From Roseiflexus sp034432635 (GTDB lineage: Bacteria > Chloroflexota > Chloroflexia > Chloroflexales > Roseiflexaceae), in contig DAOUBK010000087.1 of NCBI GenBank assembly GCA_034432635.1, positions 40,474 to 104,473 on the forward strand: a DNA stretch of 64,000 nt, written 5' to 3'. A program made the position numbers and the translations under genes. Shown here one piece after another: positions 18,378 through 27,030 of the stretch. Each line of letters begins with the position of its first letter. Position 1 is the first letter of the stretch. The notes beneath the pieces are model-generated. The model saw only the letters and a list, made by a program, of their open reading frames with translations, ran no database searches and was not told the DNA's origin.

Positions 18378-19085
18378 GTGTGTATGCTGAGCGTCATTGT
18401 TCCGACGAAAAACGAAGCAGCGCTGATCGGCGATTTTCTTGCTGCGATTCCCGGATCGATAGAGTTGATCATTGTTGATGCCAGCGACGACAGTACCCCT
18501 ATGATTATCGAACGCCTGCGACCGCACAACACACGAATTATTCGTGCCTTTGCCGGGATCGCCGCAGCACGTGAGATCGGCGCATCTGCGGCACACGGCG
18601 ACTGGTTGATCTTCAGCGATGCGGATGTCCGGTTTGCACCTGGTTATTTCGACCTATTCACGCACTATACCGGCGCCGATGCGATCTATGGACCCAAATA
18701 TGCAACTGCGGCATACGGATGGTACAGTCACATCTTTACCGGTGGGCAACGATTGATGCATCGCCTTGGTTTCCCGGCGGCTTCGGGGTCGAACATGGCT
18801 GTTCGACGGGATGTGCTGACTTCGGTGGGCGGATTTCGCTGTGATCTCCCGGTCAACGAAGACAGCGAACTGTTTCTGCGTCTTGCGCATCGCGGGTATC
18901 GCATCGTGTTCGCCCCCGACCTGGCCGTCCACTCTCTCGACGATCGTCGCCTGCAGCGCGGTGCTGTGTGCAAACTGCTGCACAGCACGGCACGCTGCGC
19001 GCTGATTATGCTTGGAATGCACGTGCCGCTGCCACAACGCCTCCTGCGCCACGATTGGGGCTACTGGCGCACAACACGTCGATGA
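18378..19085 (+). CDS. Family 2 glycosyltransferase
   Basis: 235 residues. GT-A fold with SVIVPTKNEAALIGDFL at the N-terminus, IIVDASDDST and the metal-binding FSDADVRF, then GSNMAVRRDVLTSVGGF and EDSELFLRLAHRGYR, the acceptor/base region. The family transfers sugar from a nucleotide-sugar donor; acceptor unknown. I chose the GTG at 18378 because GAGGA (18366-18370) sits 7 nt upstream; the ATG at 18384 is also possible. Its stop overlaps the ATG of the TVP38 gene (ATGA), so the two are coupled. The GT4 and PHP genes that follow suggest a membrane glycolipid or envelope role. Confidence 0.86.
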   Translation: MCMLSVIVPTKNEAALIGDFLAAIPGSIELIIVDASDDSTPMIIERLRPHNTRIIRAFAGIAAAREIGASAAHGDWLIFSDADVRFAPGYFDLFTHYTGADAIYGPKYATAAYGWYSHIFTGGQRLMHRLGFPAASGSNMAVRRDVLTSVGGFRCDLPVNEDSELFLRLAHRGYRIVFAPDLAVHSLDDRRLQRGAVCKLLHSTARCALIMLGMHVPLPQRLLRHDWGYWRTTRR

Positions 19086-19762
19086 ATTCTCCGCCTGCTT
19101 CGATGCGCCGGACGCTGCTCATTGCCAGCATCCTCATTCTGATTGTTCTGGCTATCGCGATCGGAGCAAGTGATGCAGGCCGACAGGTCTTCAGCATAGC
19201 ATCACCCGACGAAGCTGCCGCAATCCTGCGCGCATTCGGATGGTGGACACCACTCGTCAGCGTACTGCTCATGGTGCTGCAATCAGTATTGGCGCCACTC
19301 CCCGGCTCGCTCATCGCCGCTGCCAACGGTGCGATCTATGGCGTCTGGAAAGGAACGCTGCTCTCCTGGGTTGGCGGAATGGCGGGTGGTCTGGCAACGT
19401 ATGCTCTGGGACGCTGGTTGGGCGCGGCTGCGTCGTATCGCTGGAAAGCAACCCATCTGTGGCAGCGCCTCACGGAGGTCAGTCTATCTCGTGGATTCTG
19501 GATCGTTCTGATCGCCAGATTGACGCCGATCATCTCGCTCGATTTTATTGGCTACCTGGCAGGTATCGCACGGATGCCACTGATCTCGTATACACTCGCC
19601 AATGCTATTGGCATCATCCCGGGAATGCTGGCGTACACCGCGATCGGTAGTGAACTGATGCAGGGACGTCTGCTGTCGTGGTATACCGCCCTGGCGCTGC
19701 TCACACTGGTCACGCTCTTTTTTCTCGGTCGGCATGCTGTACGTCGCTTACTGGAACGTTAA
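19082..19762 (+). CDS. TVP38/TMEM64 (DedA-like, SNARE-associated) membrane protein
   Basis: 226 residues with about six hydrophobic segments. The VTT/SNARE-assoc core runs about 75-195: LAPLPGSLIAAANGAIYG, GGMAGGLATYALGRWLG, and ARLTPIISLDFIGYLAGIARM. Members are linked to lipid scrambling or membrane homeostasis; the function here is inferred. The start ATG overlaps the previous stop by 4 bp. It ends 10 bp after the start of a TTGAACG array. Likely co-transcribed with the GT2 gene. Confidence 0.88.
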   Translation: MNSPPASMRRTLLIASILILIVLAIAIGASDAGRQVFSIASPDEAAAILRAFGWWTPLVSVLLMVLQSVLAPLPGSLIAAANGAIYGVWKGTLLSWVGGMAGGLATYALGRWLGAAASYRWKATHLWQRLTEVSLSRGFWIVLIARLTPIISLDFIGYLAGIARMPLISYTLANAIGIIPGMLAYTAIGSELMQGRLLSWYTALALLTLVTLFFLGRHAVRRLLER

Positions 19763-19823
19763 GCGTTGAACGTTAACGTTAGAAGGTTGCAGATTGAACT
19801 TGAACGTGGAACGTTGAACGTTC
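19752..19823. repeat. TTGAACG intergenic repeat array, copy 2
   Basis: About nine 6-8 bp units of the type TTGAACG, TTAACG, TGGAACG and TTAGAAGG, starting inside the last codons of the TVP38 gene and filling the gap before the GT4 gene. Confidence 0.65.
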
Positions 19824-19958
19824 TGCTCAGTTCTCGAATTCTTTGCTCCCTCTTAGTCTCCCGTTAACACTCTCATAGCCGAAATGCAATCCAGACACAG
19901 TATGATAGCGGATGGCATGCACTTCTGAGCATGATGTAGAAATGCGGGGAGCGCATTA

Positions 19959-21104
19959 ATGCGGATAGCACTGATTACGGAGACATTCCTGCCCAATGTC
20001 AACGGCATCGTCACAACGCTCTGTCGCCTGCTGGAATATGCCCAGAGCAAGGGTCATGAGGCACTACTCTTTGCCCCACAGGAATCACCTGAGCAGTATG
20101 CTGGAGCCCAGATCATCCCACTGCGTGGCATTCCTTTCCCCCTCTATCCCGACATCCGCTTTACTCCACCACAGCCAGGCATCGTCCCTGCGTTACGTCA
20201 GTTCCGTCCCGACCTGATCCACCTTGCCGGATTGATGATGCTCGGACCCACTGCACGCTTTGCGGCACGACAATTGCGGACGCCGGCAATTGCCACATAT
20301 CACACCGACCTGCCGGCATACAGTGTTCATTACGGGCTTGGAGCGCTCCGCGAGGCAGCATACTCATACCTGCGCTGGATCCACAATGCCTGCACCCTGA
20401 CACTCTGCCCATCATCGACCATTCTCGCAGATCTCCGCCGGCGTGGTTTCCGTCGCCTCCGTCTCTGGGGTCGGGGCGTCGATACTGTTCGCTTTCATCC
20501 GGAACATCGCCGTGAGGAATGGCGTACTGCTATTGGGGCGCGCGTCGACGAGCGTGTGCTCCTCTATGTCGGTCGTCTGGCAGCCGAGAAACGGCTCGAT
20601 CTACTGGCGGAGGCATTGCGCGGTATGGAGGGGGTACGCTTGGTGCTGATTGGCGACGGTCCGGCGCGACCATCACTCGAGCGGCGATTCGCCGGTATGC
20701 CGGTGACCTTTACTGGCTTTCTGCGTTGTCACGACCTGGCAGTTGCATATGCGAGTTCAGACATTTTCGTGTTCCCTTCCGACACCGAGACGTTCGGGCA
20801 GGTGGTTCAGGAGGCAATGGCCTCAGGTTTGCCGGTTGTTGCAGCCCATGCCGGCGGCGTGATCGACCTGGTGCGTCATGAGGAGACCGGGATATTCTTC
20901 GTCCCTGGTTCAGCATACAGCCTGCGAAGCGCCGTGAGCAAACTGGTGATGAACCCCACCCTGCGGATCGTCTGGGGACAGGCAGGGCGCATTGCCGCCG
21001 AACAACGATCCTGGCCGCGGGTCCTCGATGAACTGATGGAGTATTATCGACGCGCGCTGTGCTGGCGTCCGCGTCTGTTGTCGCTCAGGAGAGCCGGGTT
21101 ATGA
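19959..21104 (+). CDS. Family 4 glycosyltransferase (SqdX/MgtA-like)
   Basis: 381 residues with a GT-B fold. The N-terminal ALITETFLPNVNGIVTTL and the IPFPLYPDIRF segment are typical of diacylglycerol/phosphatidylinositol glycosyltransferases and SqdX-like enzymes. The C-terminal half has LLYVGRLAAEKRLDLL, IGDGPARPSLE and the EX7E motif in TETFGQVVQEAMASGLPVV. It probably makes a membrane glycolipid, but the sugar and acceptor are not decidable from sequence. The gene overlaps the PHP phosphoesterase gene by 4 bp (ATGA). GGGGAG lies 8-13 nt before the ATG. Confidence 0.9.
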   Translation: MRIALITETFLPNVNGIVTTLCRLLEYAQSKGHEALLFAPQESPEQYAGAQIIPLRGIPFPLYPDIRFTPPQPGIVPALRQFRPDLIHLAGLMMLGPTARFAARQLRTPAIATYHTDLPAYSVHYGLGALREAAYSYLRWIHNACTLTLCPSSTILADLRRRGFRRLRLWGRGVDTVRFHPEHRREEWRTAIGARVDERVLLYVGRLAAEKRLDLLAEALRGMEGVRLVLIGDGPARPSLERRFAGMPVTFTGFLRCHDLAVAYASSDIFVFPSDTETFGQVVQEAMASGLPVVAAHAGGVIDLVRHEETGIFFVPGSAYSLRSAVSKLVMNPTLRIVWGQAGRIAAEQRSWPRVLDELMEYYRRALCWRPRLLSLRRAGL

Positions 21105-21826
21105 CGATGTGGAGTAGAGCCGATATTCACGTGCATACCCGCTACAGCGATGGACATAGTTCTGTCGCGCAGGTTCTCGAATATGCCGACCATATCGGCT
21201 TGCACGTTATTGCGATTACCGATCACGACACTATCGACGGTGCACTCGAAGCGCGTCGCATGGCGTGCGGCTTCAACGTCGAGGTCATTGTCGGCGAAGA
21301 AGTATCCACTGCCGATGGTCACCTGCTGGTACTGTTTCTCGAACGCGCGCTTCCTCCGGGACGACCTGCGGCGGAAACCATTGCCGCTGCCCACAAACAG
21401 GGCGCGCTTTGCATTGTCGCCCATCCCTTCGACTGGCTGGTCTCGTCGTTTGGTGCTGCACTGATCCGTCATTGTGGAGGCGAGCACCGCTCCTGGCATG
21501 TCGATGGTGTGGAGGTCTTCAATGCCAGCCTGCCATTTCCCGCGATGAACGCACGCGCTTCTCTTGCGGCGGCTGCCCTTGGATTACCCGCCTGCGGCGG
21601 CAGCGATGCCCACCACCTTTCGACTGTAGGACTTGGGTATACCCTCTTTCCCGGCACAGGCGCCGATGACCTGCGGCAGGCGATCATCCGTGGCGAGGTG
21701 CGCGCCGGTGGACGAGCCTGGACGGCAGGGCACTACGCTGCTGTCGCCGGGTTACGTGCCCGTCGTGGTCTTGCGCGCGCAGCACGGATTGTAACCCGTC
21801 CAGTACGTCCGCGCCGCGTCGCCTGA
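21101..21826 (+). CDS. PHP-domain metal-dependent phosphoesterase
   Basis: 241 residues. All PHP metal-ligand motifs are present: ADIHVHTRYSDG near the N-terminus, ITDHDT, EEVST, AHPFDW and GSDAHH near residue 185. The family includes 3',5'-nucleoside bisphosphate phosphatases and PolC/histidinol phosphatase relatives, so the substrate is uncertain. The ATG at 21101 is chosen because it overlaps the GT4 stop and AGGAG lies about 8 nt upstream. The Arg-rich tail is unusual but has no clear function. Confidence 0.88.
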   Translation: MTMWSRADIHVHTRYSDGHSSVAQVLEYADHIGLHVIAITDHDTIDGALEARRMACGFNVEVIVGEEVSTADGHLLVLFLERALPPGRPAAETIAAAHKQGALCIVAHPFDWLVSSFGAALIRHCGGEHRSWHVDGVEVFNASLPFPAMNARASLAAAALGLPACGGSDAHHLSTVGLGYTLFPGTGADDLRQAIIRGEVRAGGRAWTAGHYAAVAGLRARRGLARAARIVTRPVRPRRVA

Positions 21827-21935
21827 TAGGCACTCTATAGTGCGGCTTTGCATCCCGCACCCGGCGCACCGTCCGGGTGGGATAGATATGGTTGCACTAT
21901 GTGGGGCACGTCGCCCTGCCCACGGTGTCTTGTGG

Positions 21936-21941
21936 TATGAT
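21936..21941 (+). promoter_or_regulatory. Extended -10 element (TGGTATGAT) before the SpoU methyltransferase
   Basis: TGG directly precedes TATGAT (21936-21941), matching an extended -10 promoter that can work without a good -35. Predicted start near 21948. Confidence 0.35.
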
Positions 21942-21980
21942 TGGGGCAGACTCAATCGAGGGGGACACACATCCGCGCAT

Positions 21981-22937
21981 GTGGTTGTTGCGTCACCACA
22001 AAATTGCGTACTGCTGTGTTATACCTGCACACCTGTGGCGGCTCCGCTTGCAGATCGTCACACCGCGGTCCACCTATGGCGCGCGCTGCCCTGCCCTCCA
22101 CTCCCATTGGGCGCACCCTCAGCAGCACAAAGGGATCCGATCGTCGCACGTTTGCGTAATCTTGGTCACGCGGCAGGGCGGCGCGCGCGCAGGCAATTTC
22201 TTGCCGATGGTCTCCTACTTGCATCCCGCACGCTCGATGATCTGTCGGTGGAAGATATGTTCTACACTGCTGGATTGCTGCGCAATCCGGAAGGCGCCGC
22301 ACTTCTGCAACGCGCAGCCGAACAGGGTGTCGCAGCCTATCGTATTTCCGACGGATTGATGGGATTGATCACGCCTGCCCGCCCCATTCCCGTCATTGTG
22401 ACTGCCATCTGGGGACAGGTGCGCGATGTTGCGGCATATCGTCCCGGCAAACAGGCTGTGATCCTGGTCGCCGAGCAGATCAGTAACCCTGAAAACCTGG
22501 GCAGGACACTGCGCACCGCCGATGCTGCCGGTGCTGAAGCAGTGGTGGTTGCCGGCGGCGCCGATCCATTGAACCGTGAATGTGTACGCGCCGCGCGTGG
22601 CGCTGTGGGACGCATTCCGATCTACGCATGTAGTGATCTCCCATCCTGGATCGCAGCCACGCGTCAACGTGGCGTCCATGTTGTCGGCGCAAGCGGAAAC
22701 GTCGAGCGTGAACTGTACGATATCGATCTGCCGATCCCGCTGGCAATCGTCGTCGGCAATGAAACCGAGGGTCTGACTGATGCAACGTTCGCTGCCTGTT
22801 CGTCGCTCGTGCGCATCCCGATGGCGCCAGGGCAGGATTCGCTGAATGTCGGAGTGGCTGCCGGGGTGTTGCTGTACGACGTCGTGCGGCGAAGTGGACG
22901 GTGGAGACGTACAGCGCACCCCCATGTGGACTGTTAG
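21981..22937 (+). CDS. TrmH/SpoU-family RNA 2'-O-ribose methyltransferase
   Basis: About 318 residues. The C-terminal SPOUT domain has the three motifs with the trefoil-knot residues: VAEQISNPENLGRTLRTADA (motif 1), LAIVVGNETEGL (motif 2) and IPMAPGQDSLNVGVAAGVLLYD (motif 3). Residues before it (RARRQFLADGLLLASRTL) match the SpoU substrate-binding subdomain. It transfers methyl from AdoMet to a ribose of 23S rRNA or tRNA. The start is uncertain: the frame is open from a GTG at 21840, and I place the start at GTG 21981 because a candidate promoter lies at 21936; a later start is possible. The target nucleotide is unknown. Confidence 0.88.
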   Translation: MVVASPQNCVLLCYTCTPVAAPLADRHTAVHLWRALPCPPLPLGAPSAAQRDPIVARLRNLGHAAGRRARRQFLADGLLLASRTLDDLSVEDMFYTAGLLRNPEGAALLQRAAEQGVAAYRISDGLMGLITPARPIPVIVTAIWGQVRDVAAYRPGKQAVILVAEQISNPENLGRTLRTADAAGAEAVVVAGGADPLNRECVRAARGAVGRIPIYACSDLPSWIAATRQRGVHVVGASGNVERELYDIDLPIPLAIVVGNETEGLTDATFAACSSLVRIPMAPGQDSLNVGVAAGVLLYDVVRRSGRWRRTAHPHVDC

Positions 22938-23241
22938 TACGCTTGCATCTCAATATATGCAGCCTGCCGGGTCGCTTGAATGACTGCTACGGCTGAGGAG
23001 CTGCGCGTATGCGAGTTTGCCTTATTCTACTCAGAACTGAACCCTGTCATCCATCAGCAAACCTAGAACGCCTGTTCCGCGAATCGCTTCGCTCGCTACC
23101 CTCGCCGCGCAGCAGTCAAAATACGAGCTGCTCATCGCACACGATCGCCCGATAAGAGAAGAGATGAAGGATGGATCACGAAGAAGTGGGGCGTTTCTGG
23201 AATGCCAATGCCGAAAACGCAGCAATTCAGATGTTCAATGC
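22938..23241 (+). pseudogene. Gap with two short gene remnants (start-like fragments)
   Basis: An ATG at 23009 has GAGGAG 8 nt upstream and encodes MRVCLILLRTEPCHP and a total of about 49 residues ending at 23158. In a different frame just before this stop, KYELLIAHDRP reads like continuing coding sequence, suggesting a frameshifted gene start. At 23171, ATG begins MDHEEVGRFWNANAEN, which resembles the N-terminus of class I AdoMet methyltransferases, but the frame then runs into the 3' end of the opposite hydrolase gene. Both look truncated. Identities are tentative. Confidence 0.4.
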
Positions 23242-24186
23242 TCAGTTCCCGGTTTCTGCTGCTCCACCCGTCAAAAATCTGACAATCGCCTCATTCACGT
23301 CCGCAGCACGCTCTTCGTAAGGTAAATGCCCAGTGCGTTCATAGACGATCAAACGAGCATTGGAGAGAATGCGTTCCAGGCGTCGACCCTCGTCCACGGG
23401 AAAGACCGTGTCGCCATCGCCCCACAGCAGGAGTGTCGGCTGACCGATTAACGACAGATTGGCGGGAACCGGCAACTGACCATCCTTTGGCGAACGCGCC
23501 TGCCAGACCTGCGCAGCCGCAGTTCCCCGCACATACAGCGGCGCGGCATACCCTGCGATCACATCGTCGGTCAGCCAATCGTCACGCTTCGAGAGCGACC
23601 GCAGCCCGATCCCGACCAGCGATGGCGCCAGGATGTAGTACGACAGCGCCAGACCGATCAACGGCAGCTGCGCAAGTTTCGCAATCGGCGGGCGCCCAAT
23701 CGTAAAAGCTTCCGGGCAGATCGCAACAATCGCGCGCACCCGCTCCGGCGCGAGGAGCGCAATCTGGAAGGCGACCCGTCCCCCGAACGAATGTCCGACG
23801 ACATCGAAGGTGGTGATGCCCAGCATATCGAGCGCCTGGAGGCTCAGGAGTGCCTGATCGTGCGTTGAGTAGACCGGGGCTGCTGGGCGTGACGAAGCGC
23901 CATAGCCGATCATATCGACCGTCACAACCCGTCGTCCGGCGGCAATGAGTGCCGACCGCTGTGCGCGCCATGCAAACGCCCACGCGGCAAAACCGTGGAT
24001 GAGGAGCACCACCGGCGCATCACGCGGTCCTTCGTCGGTATAGTGCAGGTTGTACTCGCCAACGCGAACAAAATGCTGAACGCCTGGCAGATCGGCGGGA
24101 GCCAGGCGCTCGCGGAGCGGCGTCAGTGCGACAGGAGCAAACAATGCTGCCATACCCAGAGCGGTGAACGCTGTTAACGGATTCAT
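23242..24186 (-). CDS. Alpha/beta-fold hydrolase
   Basis: 314 residues. Canonical alpha/beta hydrolase: oxyanion segment LLIHGFAAWAFAW, nucleophile elbow GHSFGG, acid region LLWGDGDTVFP and catalytic His in ERTGHLPYEE. An N-terminal hydrophobic stretch (FTALGMAALFAPVALTPL) could be a membrane anchor or uncleaved signal. Similar proteins are esterases, haloalkane dehalogenases or lactonases, so the substrate is unknown. It starts 3 bp after the end of hflX and is likely in the same transcript. Confidence 0.9.
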   Translation of the reverse strand: MNPLTAFTALGMAALFAPVALTPLRERLAPADLPGVQHFVRVGEYNLHYTDEGPRDAPVVLLIHGFAAWAFAWRAQRSALIAAGRRVVTVDMIGYGASSRPAAPVYSTHDQALLSLQALDMLGITTFDVVGHSFGGRVAFQIALLAPERVRAIVAICPEAFTIGRPPIAKLAQLPLIGLALSYYILAPSLVGIGLRSLSKRDDWLTDDVIAGYAAPLYVRGTAAAQVWQARSPKDGQLPVPANLSLIGQPTLLLWGDGDTVFPVDEGRRLERILSNARLIVYERTGHLPYEERAADVNEAIVRFLTGGAAETGN

Positions 24187-24189
24187 CGG

Positions 24190-25554
24190 TTATGCGGCAA
24201 AAACCGGCTTCGAGAATGGTTCAAACCAGCGCAGCAGTTCGACCGGGAGACGACCGGCAATCAGCGTCCCTTCCGCTTCGTACCGCTCCTCATCGATCAC
24301 GCCGCGCGTATGCCAGAGTGACACGAGATCATTGCGCCGGTACGGAATGAACGCCATCAACGGCATCATCCGTTCGCTCAGCGTCTGCTCGATCTGGCTG
24401 AGTAACGTGTCGAGCCCCCAGCCTTTACGCGCCGATACCGCCACGTAATCATCCGGCATGCCCAATGCTTCGGCGACTCTTTCCGTCTCAGCCTCGTTCA
24501 TGCCTGCCATGAGGTCAACTTTGTTGAGCACCGTGATGATCGGGCGATCCTCGACGTGGAGATCGCGCAACGTATCGAGCACCGTCTGCGTCTGCTGCGC
24601 CGCATTTGGATGTGTTATGTCAAGCACATGCAACAGTACATCTGCCTCACGGATCTCTTCGAGGGTGGCGCGGAACGCAGCAACCAGTTGCGTTGGAAGT
24701 TTCTGAATAAAACCGACGGTATCGGTCAGTAACACCTGCTGTCCACCAGGGAGCGTCACCTGCCGGGTCGTTGGATCGAGTGTAGCGAACAGACGGTCTT
24801 CGGCACGCACATGTGCACCCGAAAGTGCATTGAGCAGCGTCGATTTTCCTGCGTTAGTGTACCCGACGATAGCGATCACCGGGATGCCGCTCTGACGACG
24901 ACGTTCGCGATACACTTCGCGGTGCCGGTGAACTTCCTCGATCTGCTGTTCGAGCCACTGGATGCGGCGTGCGATCAGGCGCCGGTCGACTTCGAGCTGC
25001 GTCTCGCCGGGACCACGCAGACCAACCACGCCGCCGGCGGAACTGCCGCCGCCGCCAGCCTGTCGCTCTAGGTGCGTCCACTGACGTCGCAGGCGCGGCA
25101 ACAGGTAGCGGTACTGCGCCAGTTCGACCTGTACCCGCCCTTCGTGGGTCTGCGCGTGGCGCGCAAAGATGTCCAGTATCAGACCGGTTCGATCCAGTAC
25201 CCGTACCTGTAAGGCGTCCTCGATATTGCGCGCCTGTGCAGGGGTCAACTCATCGTCGAACACGACCAGGTCGTACTGCAACGTATCGCGCAGCGCAGCA
25301 ATTTCCTCGACCTTGCCTGGACCAATGAAATACCGTGGGAACGGTTGCTTGAGGCGCTGATACGTGCTGCCCACTACTTCAAGACCAGCAGTATCAGCCA
25401 GCAGAGCGAGTTCCTGAAGCGAGTCTTCAGCCTTCCATGCGCTTCGGCCGCCGGTCAGTTCTACACCGACGAGAAAAGCGCGTTCGCGAGGCAGGCAGGT
25501 TTCGTAGAGGCGACGCCTACCATTGGCAGTCATCTGATCGTCTCTGATCGTCAT
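24190..25554 (-). CDS. hflX: Ribosome-associated GTPase HflX
   Basis: 454 residues. The N-terminal HflX domain (about 25-110; GTEL..LADTAGLEVVG-type) is followed by a coiled middle with a glycine-rich segment ending GLRGPGETQLEVDRR. The G domain has P-loop GYTNAGKST, switch LFATLDPTTR, DTVGF and NKVD. HflX splits stalled 70S ribosomes during heat and other stress. The ATG at 25554 has AAAGGAG only 1 nt upstream, so initiation at a downstream start (for example the ATG at 25533) remains possible. The alpha/beta hydrolase gene follows after 3 bp. Confidence 0.95.
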   Translation of the reverse strand: MTIRDDQMTANGRRRLYETCLPRERAFLVGVELTGGRSAWKAEDSLQELALLADTAGLEVVGSTYQRLKQPFPRYFIGPGKVEEIAALRDTLQYDLVVFDDELTPAQARNIEDALQVRVLDRTGLILDIFARHAQTHEGRVQVELAQYRYLLPRLRRQWTHLERQAGGGGSSAGGVVGLRGPGETQLEVDRRLIARRIQWLEQQIEEVHRHREVYRERRRQSGIPVIAIVGYTNAGKSTLLNALSGAHVRAEDRLFATLDPTTRQVTLPGGQQVLLTDTVGFIQKLPTQLVAAFRATLEEIREADVLLHVLDITHPNAAQQTQTVLDTLRDLHVEDRPIITVLNKVDLMAGMNEAETERVAEALGMPDDYVAVSARKGWGLDTLLSQIEQTLSERMMPLMAFIPYRRNDLVSLWHTRGVIDEERYEAEGTLIAGRLPVELLRWFEPFSKPVFAA

Positions 25555-25736
25555 GCTCCTTTATAAGTATCAATCTTACCAATGCCATTATTCTAGCACG
25601 GGCAGACCGGCAGAGCAAGTGGACGAGATAGAAACTGTTCACCTTGCCTGCGGAAGTGCAGACGTCCCACCCACCGTATGCTGCGAGGGCACGACACCTT
25701 CCCTGCAGACGCATAGTTGCGTGACCGATAAGGAGG

Positions 25737-26252
25737 TCACTGCGGACGAGCGTCGGGTGCGGATTGCCGATCGGAAACCGGTATCCCCCAAGAGCGCAGT
25801 TCGGCAACCACCAATGTGACCAGTGCATCCAGGTTCATCGACACCAGTTCCGAAAGATCCAGTCCCGGTTCAAGGATCAGCGGCTCCATTCCCCACAACA
25901 CGCTGCGCGGCGGTGCCTGCCCGCGCAGCGCCATAACCGCTAGAAGTTCCTGCAACCCTACCTGGTGCAGCGACATTTTGAGCGCCAGCGTCTGCGGAAT
26001 CTGTTCGTTTGCCAGGCGCACCAGCGATCCGGGTGAGCCGCCAGCGCTCACAGCATCGATGATCAGGAGGTTCGTGATTCCTTCCATGTAGGGTAGCAGA
26101 TCCAACCCCAGCGTTCCGCCATCAAGCACTGTGACGTCGTCTGGCAGACGGTAGCGCTGCATCAGTCGCTCGCATGCGCGCACCCCCAACCCTTCGTCGC
26201 GCATGATGAGGTTGCCCAGCCCCAGAACCAGCGTCTTACCGTTCGACCTCAT
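25737..26252 (-). CDS. hyaD: [NiFe] hydrogenase maturation endopeptidase (HyaD/HupD type)
   Basis: 171 residues. The family ligands that sense nickel are present: Glu in GLGNLIMRDEGLG, Asp in VLDGGTLGLDLL and His in SLHQVGLQELL. It clips the C-terminal extension of the hydrogenase large subunit after nickel insertion. It is the last gene of the hydrogenase operon, overlapping the cytochrome gene by 4 bp (ATGA). The C-terminal LRSWGIPVSDRQSAPDARPQ is not conserved in the family. hypA-F are not in the window and must lie elsewhere if the enzyme is active. Confidence 0.93.
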   Translation of the reverse strand: MRSNGKTLVLGLGNLIMRDEGLGVRACERLMQRYRLPDDVTVLDGGTLGLDLLPYMEGITNLLIIDAVSAGGSPGSLVRLANEQIPQTLALKMSLHQVGLQELLAVMALRGQAPPRSVLWGMEPLILEPGLDLSELVSMNLDALVTLVVAELRSWGIPVSDRQSAPDARPQ

Positions 26253-27022
26253 CCCTCACTGCCTTTCGCCCCGACGCTCTGCGCCTGGGTTCCCGGATTC
26301 GCAACCTTCGGCGCATGGCTGCGCTTCCCGTTACGTGCAACGACCTGCTCGATCCAGTCCGGCTGCTGATTCCTGGGCAGGAACTTGTAGCCGCTGAAGA
26401 TGCTCGACATCAAGCCATTCCCCTCTTCCATATCGATCAGCCAGGCTGCATACACATGGTGCACCACAAATGCCAGAATGAGGTACATAATGATATGATG
26501 AGCGAGTCGTAGGGTCTGGAGCGATACCAGTGATGTCACCCAATCGGTGAGCGTATACCAGATGCTGGCGGGGTGCAACTGACCATAGAGAGTAAAGCCA
26601 GTGAACACACTCAAGCCGTACAGCAGAACGATAATCATGTAGGATGTGCCTGCCAGCGCGTTGTGGCCGGCAACCTCCGGCGGATTACGCCGCAAAAAGA
26701 AGTAGTACTGCACGGCGTGCCACATGTTTCTGCGCCCTTCCGCCGTAAGAAACGGGAACAACCCACGCCAGCTTGCCCACTGATTGCCGACAAATGCCCA
26801 GTAGGTGCGCAGAATCAGGCTCGCCACAAAGATGTAAGCGAACGCAAAATGGATGAACCGCATCGTTCCCATGAAGTAGATGCCCCACGGTTCGCGTGTG
26901 CTCACGAAGATATATGGGTTGGCGATGTAATAGCCGCTGAAGCAGAGCATGATAATGCTCACCACATTCACCCAGTGAGTCAGACGAACCGGGACCTCCC
27001 AGACATACACACGTCGTCGCAT
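26249..27022 (-). CDS. hyaC: [NiFe] hydrogenase b-type cytochrome subunit
   Basis: 257 residues with four or more membrane helices. N-terminal YVWEVPVRLTHWVNVV contains a His typical of heme-b ligands, as do the RFIHFAFAYIFV helix and the LRLAHHIIMYLILAFVVHHVYAAW region. It passes electrons from the hydrogenase small subunit to the quinone pool. I chose the ATG at 27022 over GTG 27034 because GAGGTG, spanning the large-subunit stop, lies 5 nt before it. The hydrophilic tail (KRSHAPKVANPG) has no known motif. Confidence 0.92.
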   Translation of the reverse strand: MRRRVYVWEVPVRLTHWVNVVSIIMLCFSGYYIANPYIFVSTREPWGIYFMGTMRFIHFAFAYIFVASLILRTYWAFVGNQWASWRGLFPFLTAEGRRNMWHAVQYYFFLRRNPPEVAGHNALAGTSYMIIVLLYGLSVFTGFTLYGQLHPASIWYTLTDWVTSLVSLQTLRLAHHIIMYLILAFVVHHVYAAWLIDMEEGNGLMSSIFSGYKFLPRNQQPDWIEQVVARNGKRSHAPKVANPGTQAQSVGAKGSEG

Positions 27023-27030
27023 CGCACACC

